Part shown: positions 35,024 to 39,509 of the stretch, piece by piece | Numbering within the stretch: position 1 is the first letter of the stretch | Layout: each line of letters opens with the position of its first letter | Source: Halieaceae bacterium | GTDB taxonomy: Bacteria; Pseudomonadota; Gammaproteobacteria; Pseudomonadales; Halieaceae | DNA: 39,509 nucleotides | Direction: 5' to 3' | NCBI GenBank assembly: GCA_902631395.1 | Contig: CACOYM010000017.1 | Span: forward strand, 1-39,509 | Translations under genes and position numbers: made by a program | The notes under the pieces: model-generated | What the model was told of the DNA's origin: nothing | What the model saw: only the letters and a program-made list of their open reading frames with translations | Databases searched by the model: none

Positions 35024-35386
35024 ATGGATAACCCAGATGGTACCGGCGCACTGACAATCTCTCGCATCACGATAGAGTCAGATAGTGTCTCACTCGACTT
35101 CGAGGGAACAGTCGAGGGCTACGGTATAGTATTTGCCACCCATACCCTCTCGTACATTGGTGAGGACCGATCTCGAGGTCGTCTGCAGGGGGAGGCCAGA
35201 ACGTTTCTTGAGGATGGTGGACTCGTCAGCACTCCCCACATGGGAACATTTACGCGCGACGGGCCAAAAGTCAGTTCTTACTTTACCGACGCGACTAACC
35301 ATGGCGTCGTTAATTTCGTTGTCTGGGAAATCGACATACTCACCAAGGCGGTGTCTGTAAGGTACTGGGAAGTGAAGTCCTCATGA
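35024..35386 (+). CDS. Conserved-looking small protein of unknown function
   Basis: The ATG at 35024 follows GAGGAG and is preferred over an ATG 27 codons earlier. The 120-residue product (MDNPDGTGALTISRITIESD at the start) is beta-rich in appearance, with YGIVFATHTLSYIGEDRSRG and VVWEIDILTKAVSVRYW, perhaps a small beta-barrel or lipocalin-like fold. It has no signal or membrane segment. I do not recognise the family. Confidence 0.5.
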   Translation: MDNPDGTGALTISRITIESDSVSLDFEGTVEGYGIVFATHTLSYIGEDRSRGRLQGEARTFLEDGGLVSTPHMGTFTRDGPKVSSYFTDATNHGVVNFVVWEIDILTKAVSVRYWEVKSS

Positions 35387-35490
35387 CCCGAGTGTCGCGA
35401 TGACTGCTATTAGTGCAGACTCGTCTGTTGGTGATGATCTCGCCGCCCAGTCATTCTGGTGGCAGTTAAACCGTCTAACCGTCGGTAACG

Positions 35491-35640
35491 AATTACAGCG
35501 AATACAAAGCACTTCAGGCACTCCTTGTCTTCAGCCTGCCCATAATTTGATGTGTCTGGCAGCTCATCGCCTCCAAACGGGCGCCCGTTGCCTCAAAGCG
35601 CCGGGGTTCTTCCGGTGAGCAACGCTATGTTGGCCTCTGA
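35491..35640 (+). pseudogene. Broken copy of the 43-residue membrane microprotein
   Basis: The frame reads NYSEYKALQALLVFSLPII, then TGA where the intact copy at 25900 has Trp, then CVWQLIASKRAPV. The TGG to TGA change splits the membrane helix. No start codon with a ribosome site is seen. Confidence 0.5.
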
Positions 35641-35933
35641 CAACACTTTAGACAGAAGGCGCTTGGTGGGAGAAATTGGGTGTTATTGAGTGTTTACCCT
35701 CCAGACGAAATTATGCGGGCAAACCCCAATTCTAATTGCCTGCAAAGAGGAGTCTACGCAGGGCCGCGAAGCCGATGCTTGACAAGCCTGCTCGATACCT
35801 TGGGCTCGAATAAGTGAGAGGACACCTGGCGAGACGAATTGGGCACGATGCCTACCGCTTTGGGGCACGATGCGGCACTTACGCTGTTCCTGCCATCGGT
35901 CGGAGCCTTCCCTTGCTTAGAGAGGAGGAAGTG

Positions 35934-36014
35934 ATGAGCTTTGGGCAATATCTTCGCATCCGTTGCAGCCATCAATTGCCTTTAGGCTTCAATGCTGTCC
36001 TGCGATATCGATGA
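35934..36014 (+). CDS. 26-residue leader ORF before phzF
   Basis: ATG follows a very strong ribosome site (GAGGAGGAAGTG). The frame reads MSFGQYLRIRCSHQLPLGFN, then AVLRYR, and stops one base before the ATG at 36016. This suggests re-initiation at the PhzF-like gene, which itself lacks a ribosome site. It could equally be an eroded gene end. The bases between 35641 and 35933 show no gene. Confidence 0.4.
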   Translation: MSFGQYLRIRCSHQLPLGFNAVLRYR

Positions 36015-36015
36015 G

Positions 36016-36837
36016 ATGAACTCCGGACTACCTTATTTCATCGTTAACGCGTTTACGGAGACACTGTTTGGTGGCAATCCTGCGGCTGTCATGGTGCTCG
36101 ATCAGTGGCTGCCCGACGCACAAATGCAGGCACTGGCCGCGCAACATAACTTATCTGAGACTGCTTTTCTGGTAAAACAACCTGACAACACCTTCGCATT
36201 AAGGTGGTTCACGCCTGTCGTTGAAGTGCCGCTCTGTGGCCATGCGACCCTAGCCTCTGCTCATGTTCTGATGAATGAGTTGGGAGTTAATGAACGCCGG
36301 CTCTGCTTTGATACCCGCTTTCGCGGGAGCCTTTTTTCGTATCAGGAAGTCGATGGCGTTGCTATCGAGTTACCCAGTGTACCCTACGTACAACATCATA
36401 TAGACGACGCGGTGGAAAAAGCTTTGGGCGCGGCGGTGGTGTCCGCGGCGCGGCCGGTCACTGACCCCTGGCAGGTAATTTATGAGCTGGACGGCGAAGC
36501 CGCTGTGAGAAATTTGAAGCCTGACATTAACGCATTGGGGAATGCGGTGAGTCACTGCGTCATTGTTACTGCCGAGGGTAGGGCGACCGATTTTGTGTCG
36601 CGAGTGTTTGGCCCCCACTTCGGCGTGGATGAAGATCCTGTCACTGGCTCGGCACACTGCCTGCTAGCACCGTTTTGGTCGCACAGATTGGGAAGGTCAT
36701 CACTCTCTGCCGAGCAATGCTCAGCGCGTGGAGGTAGCCTCAGGTGTATCGTAGAGGCTGATCGAGTGAAGTTGGTAGGGCATGCTGTGACGTTTGCCTA
36801 TGGTCACATTGCAGCTAATGCTGCATGGGAAAGATGA
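36016..36837 (+). CDS. PhzF-family isomerase/epimerase
   Basis: The 273-residue protein belongs to the PhzF/diaminopimelate-epimerase-like fold. It shows YFIVNAFTETLFGGNPAAVM, the catalytic Glu in NLSETAFLV, FTPVVEVPLCGHATLASAHV, and FGVDEDPVTGSAHCLLAPFW in the second domain. PhzF itself isomerises dihydro-hydroxyanthranilate in phenazine synthesis. With no other phenazine genes nearby, this is one of the many family members of unknown substrate. The start at 36016 lies next to the stop of a leader ORF; an in-frame ATG at 35992 is the alternative. Confidence 0.88.
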   Translation: MNSGLPYFIVNAFTETLFGGNPAAVMVLDQWLPDAQMQALAAQHNLSETAFLVKQPDNTFALRWFTPVVEVPLCGHATLASAHVLMNELGVNERRLCFDTRFRGSLFSYQEVDGVAIELPSVPYVQHHIDDAVEKALGAAVVSAARPVTDPWQVIYELDGEAAVRNLKPDINALGNAVSHCVIVTAEGRATDFVSRVFGPHFGVDEDPVTGSAHCLLAPFWSHRLGRSSLSAEQCSARGGSLRCIVEADRVKLVGHAVTFAYGHIAANAAWER

Positions 36838-37315
36838 GTCGCCCGTGTCGGTGCCATGACGTTACGCAGGTTTCTAGTGAGCTAGTCCTGCACGCCTTGG
36901 GACGTTACGGAGATGCTACTTTGAAATATCCGTTGGCTAAACCCAGAGAGGAGGTTGCGGAATGAGACAAGCACTGTTGAGTGCGGCGTGGATTCTGCTC
37001 AAGGGAGGTGCATTTTCGTAAATCGACGATGAGCATTCCATACTTCTGGAATACGATATTAGAAAGTATGCGAGGTATTTCTCCACTATGAAATTCGTCA
37101 ATCGACCCGATCTTGGCGTTGTAATCCCGGTCAATGCACAGAAATGCGGGTCGACCTTATTGGGTGATCCGCGCATCGATAGGGTGCCTGCGGATAGTGT
37201 AAAAACAGCAGTCTGTATGCAGACGACGAATTCGATGGACTGCCTGAGCGGACGCTGGAGGCCCAATAAATGCGTTGGTCATTTGCCGGGTTCACCGCAG
37301 AGAGGCGTTTATAAG
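36838..37315. other. Intergenic stretch without a recognised gene
   Basis: This is 478 bases with no convincing gene. The dyad ATTCCA/TGGAAT with a 7-base centre near 37034-37052 is the only structure seen. The frame of the next gene stays open back to 37088, but that part lacks coding character and precedes a clear signal peptide. Confidence 0.4.
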
Positions 37316-38533
37316 ATGATCTTCTTGCGGTGTCTCCTGTTAAGCATATTGCTTATTGAAGCGACATTTTCAGCTACGAGTTTTGCCCAGACTCATGACG
37401 CCTTCGAGTGGCATTCAGTAAGTCCGCACGCGGCAGGATTTTCTCCCGAGCTACTCGAAACGCTCCACCAGGACGTGGCGGCTGGCCATTACGGTTACAT
37501 CGACTCTGTTTTGATCATACGAGGCGGGCAAATCGTCTTCGAGGAAGACTACCCTTGGGATTACAGCTCGATATATGGGGAGCTAGCCGCCGGGTCAGGG
37601 CCGCTCGTCATCAACGATCCCAGCGGCCCATACAATTATTTCAATTCATTTTGGCATCCTTTTTACAAAAATTCGAAGTTGCATTCTATGCAATCAGTTA
37701 CTAAGTCTGTTGTCTCCTTAGTACTGGGTATCGCGATACACAGGGGCGACTTTCCTCCGTTGGATACGACCGTTCTATCTTTCTTTGATGATGCTCAGAT
37801 CACTCACGTCGATTCACGCAAGCGCAGCATGACGCTCCGTCATTTGTTGCAAATGGCCGCCGGTCTGGAGTGGGATGAGTCTCTGCCGTACTCCGACCCT
37901 GCCAACACATTCAACATTATGGCGAGGTCGCTTGACTGGGTGCAGTTCACCCTAAATAGGCCCATGGCTAGCGCTCCGGGAAAGGTGTTCAACTACAACA
38001 GCGGGACGACCTTAGTTTTGGGCCATATTTTTAGGCTCGCGACCGGCGTCGACATTGAGGAATATGCCGTTCGCCACCTGCTCAACCCATTGGACATAAC
38101 CCATTATTACTGGGACCGCACGCCTTTTGGGTTGGCAGATACACAAGAAGGCCTATACTTCTCGTCACGCGATCTTGCAAAGATCATGTTGTTATTGCAT
38201 CAAAACGGCCAGTGGATGGCTACCCAGTTGGTCTCGGCAGAATGGATCGCAGAATCTTTCAGCCAAACCCTTGTGACCGGGGGTGAGAACGGCGAGGTCT
38301 ATGGTCTGGGTTGGTGGTCAGAGTCCTACTCGCATTTTGGAACAACTAGGCGCGCGCTTTTTGGGAAGGGCTTCGGCGGTCAACGCCCAATTCTGTTACC
38401 TGAGTTAGACATTATCATTGTAGCGACAGCATGGAATATTTTGCCAGATCAACCCTTTCTATCAGAGCCAGAGGCCATCGACCGCGTGCTGGCCGCACTT
38501 GAGGTCGATGATTTTCCGCCCGAGTTGCCTTAG
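37316..38533 (+). CDS. Exported serine hydrolase, beta-lactamase (class C)/esterase family
   Basis: The start at 37316 gives a signal peptide (MIFLRCLLLSILLIEATFSA, then TSFAQ). The 405-residue protein has the penicillin-recognising fold: nucleophile SVTK (S-x-x-K) in MQSVTKSVVSLVLGIAIH, the second motif Tyr-x-Asn in NYNSGTTLVLGHIF, and a Gly-rich third element GKGFGGQR in place of the KTG or HTG box. The layout matches 6-aminohexanoate-dimer hydrolase and related esterases more than true beta-lactamases. It probably acts in the periplasm on an unknown ester or amide. Confidence 0.85.
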   Translation: MIFLRCLLLSILLIEATFSATSFAQTHDAFEWHSVSPHAAGFSPELLETLHQDVAAGHYGYIDSVLIIRGGQIVFEEDYPWDYSSIYGELAAGSGPLVINDPSGPYNYFNSFWHPFYKNSKLHSMQSVTKSVVSLVLGIAIHRGDFPPLDTTVLSFFDDAQITHVDSRKRSMTLRHLLQMAAGLEWDESLPYSDPANTFNIMARSLDWVQFTLNRPMASAPGKVFNYNSGTTLVLGHIFRLATGVDIEEYAVRHLLNPLDITHYYWDRTPFGLADTQEGLYFSSRDLAKIMLLLHQNGQWMATQLVSAEWIAESFSQTLVTGGENGEVYGLGWWSESYSHFGTTRRALFGKGFGGQRPILLPELDIIIVATAWNILPDQPFLSEPEAIDRVLAALEVDDFPPELP

Positions 38534-38571
38534 GGCTTCTCGCCTCTTTCGCTGGCCTGTTGCCAAAACTT

Positions 38572-39509
38572 CTAGTCCGCGCCAGAGAGCGCTCCAACCC
38601 AAAGCGGACCAGTGCCGTAATCTGCTTCTAGTTCTAGTGCGACATTTTTAGCTACAGCTTTGGAGTCAAAGCCAGTCAACCTCACGCGGTTCAACGTGGT
38701 GCCTTCTGCCGTTTGTATTTTTGTAACGGAAATGTTGTAGCCAGAGTTTTCCAATCTGAGGATCCAAGTATTAGCCGACTGCGAACTAGCGTAAGCGCCG
38801 ATATTGATAAACCACCCTTCAGTGCCTGATGGTGCCAGCTCACTGCCCGCAGAATCTTCAATCAGGTCCTCTAAAACAGTTAACGATTTCGACTCTGCCC
38901 CTGTCTCTTCGGCATTAGCACTGTACCCAGCCTCAACCCCGCCTTTGTCAGTATCACCAAGCTCCGCTATCGCAGCATTGTAATCTTGATAAAGGGTGTC
39001 GAGCTGTAATTTGAGGGCGGTGTTCTCGACCTCCAGCTCCGTGACAGTTTTGGCATCGAGTGCTGCCGATTCTCTGGTGCGAGCTTGGTTTTGTTCCAGT
39101 TCGGTGATTCGGGCCTGCAGAATGGCGCGTTCTTGAAACAGATCCCAACCGCCAATGCCTATCAGTACAAGCGCAATACCTCCAACGACTATAGGCCATA
39201 CCGCACGTTGTTGTGGTGCGAGATCTTCAGAGGCCGAGTAAGCTAGAGAAGCTTGTTCGTCTTCTCCGAGATCGTCTTCATCATCAGACTCGGCCAGATG
39301 ATCGTCATAGTCTTCGTCTTCGGGCTCATCAACCTCCCAGTCACCGCATTCTTCGCCGTCAGTGACATCATCGTCGTAAAAATCCGATTCAGCGCTCTCC
39401 TGATCAGCGTCACCTGCGTAGCCGTCCTGTGATGACTCTTCAGGGACATCGTTCTGGGGGTTAATAGCTGCAGCCAAGCCGGTATCGACCAGCCAATCTT
39501 TTCCTGACT
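38572..39509 (-). CDS. SPOR-domain membrane protein (N-terminus beyond window)
   Basis: The frame is open to the window edge; the first usable codon inside is a TTG at 39477, but upstream codons (SGKDWLVDTGLAAAINPQND) continue it, so the true start is probably outside. Visible parts are a long Asp/Glu-rich cytoplasmic region, one membrane helix (VWPIVVGGIALVLIGIGGW), a coiled coil (ARITELEQNQARTRESAALD and on), a linker and a C-terminal SPOR domain (GWFINIGAYASSQSANTWIL to the end). SPOR domains bind denuded septal glycan, so a division or envelope role is likely. Confidence 0.82.
   Translation of the reverse strand, partial: SGKDWLVDTGLAAAINPQNDVPEESSQDGYAGDADQESAESDFYDDDVTDGEECGDWEVDEPEDEDYDDHLAESDDEDDLGEDEQASLAYSASEDLAPQQRAVWPIVVGGIALVLIGIGGWDLFQERAILQARITELEQNQARTRESAALDAKTVTELEVENTALKLQLDTLYQDYNAAIAELGDTDKGGVEAGYSANAEETGAESKSLTVLEDLIEDSAGSELAPSGTEGWFINIGAYASSQSANTWILRLENSGYNISVTKIQTAEGTTLNRVRLTGFDSKAVAKNVALELEADYGTGPLWVGALSGAD

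Noticed and set aside
36937..37266. Minus-strand ORF of 109 codons
   Set aside because: Unstructured sequence with many rare residues and no start signal; regarded as chance.
37088..37315. N-terminal extension of the serine hydrolase
   Set aside because: The 76 upstream codons precede a perfect signal peptide and lack coding character.

Overview
The window looks like the chromosome of a marine gammaproteobacterium, most likely of the Halieaceae (OM60/NOR5) or a nearby cellvibrionalean group. This is inferred from the order of housekeeping genes (ftsB-ispD-ispF-pcm-nlpD with fdxA-mutS, as in Pseudomonas relatives), the style of the proteins, and the presence of short C-terminal sorting tails. 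It was not checked by any search.

Layout. (1) 1-8120 is a core block: the end of eno, then ftsB, ispD, ispF, pcm, a DUF368 transporter and nlpD on the plus strand, packed with 1-4 base overlaps. The convergent pair fdxA-mutS lies on the minus strand. rpoS, surE and truD, common neighbours here in relatives, are missing. (2) 8121-26031 is a loosely packed accessory island. It starts at the 5' end of mutS with a tyrosine recombinase and a coupled partner gene. It carries two reprolysin-like secreted metalloproteases, a ShK-plus-aspzincin secreted protease, a carbonyl-reductase-like SDR, a PEP-CTERM-like surface protein, two near-identical Nif11-type leader peptides with different 7-residue tails, decaying copies of a phage-type gene (GRPRGSLNK motif), a tRNA-Ala 3' fragment, a GST, a candidate ~220-nt structured RNA with its own promoter and terminator, and a large secreted protein of unknown role. 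Its most striking gene (22772-23206) encodes an almost perfect eukaryotic ubiquitin. The ubiquitin sits between a bacterial signal peptide and a bacterial C-terminal sorting/membrane tail. (3) 26240-32404 is mostly ordinary chromosome: a small membrane protein, an NTF2-like protein, a spinster-type MFS carrier, moaC-moaD-moaE-nudix, a Bcp peroxiredoxin, a CsgG-like protein and tRNA-Gly(CCC). (4) 32405-36014 is a second accessory patch. It begins with a small element bracketed by tRNA-Gly 3'-end repeats, containing a DUF805 gene and a third copy of the phage-type gene, and continues with small membrane or secreted ORFs and pseudogenes. (5) 36016-39509 holds a PhzF-family protein, a serine hydrolase of the beta-lactamase family, and the C-terminal part of a SPOR-domain protein running off the window.

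How the genes fit together. The core genes serve glycolysis, divisome assembly, isoprenoid (MEP) synthesis, protein repair, undecaprenyl-phosphate recycling, amidase activation and mismatch repair. The moa operon makes molybdopterin. The island looks like a pile-up of horizontally acquired, mostly exported proteins. Nothing in the window encodes E1, E2 or deubiquitinase enzymes, a RiPP maturase or an exosortase, so partners for the ubiquitin, the Nif11 peptides and the CTERM tails would have to lie elsewhere.
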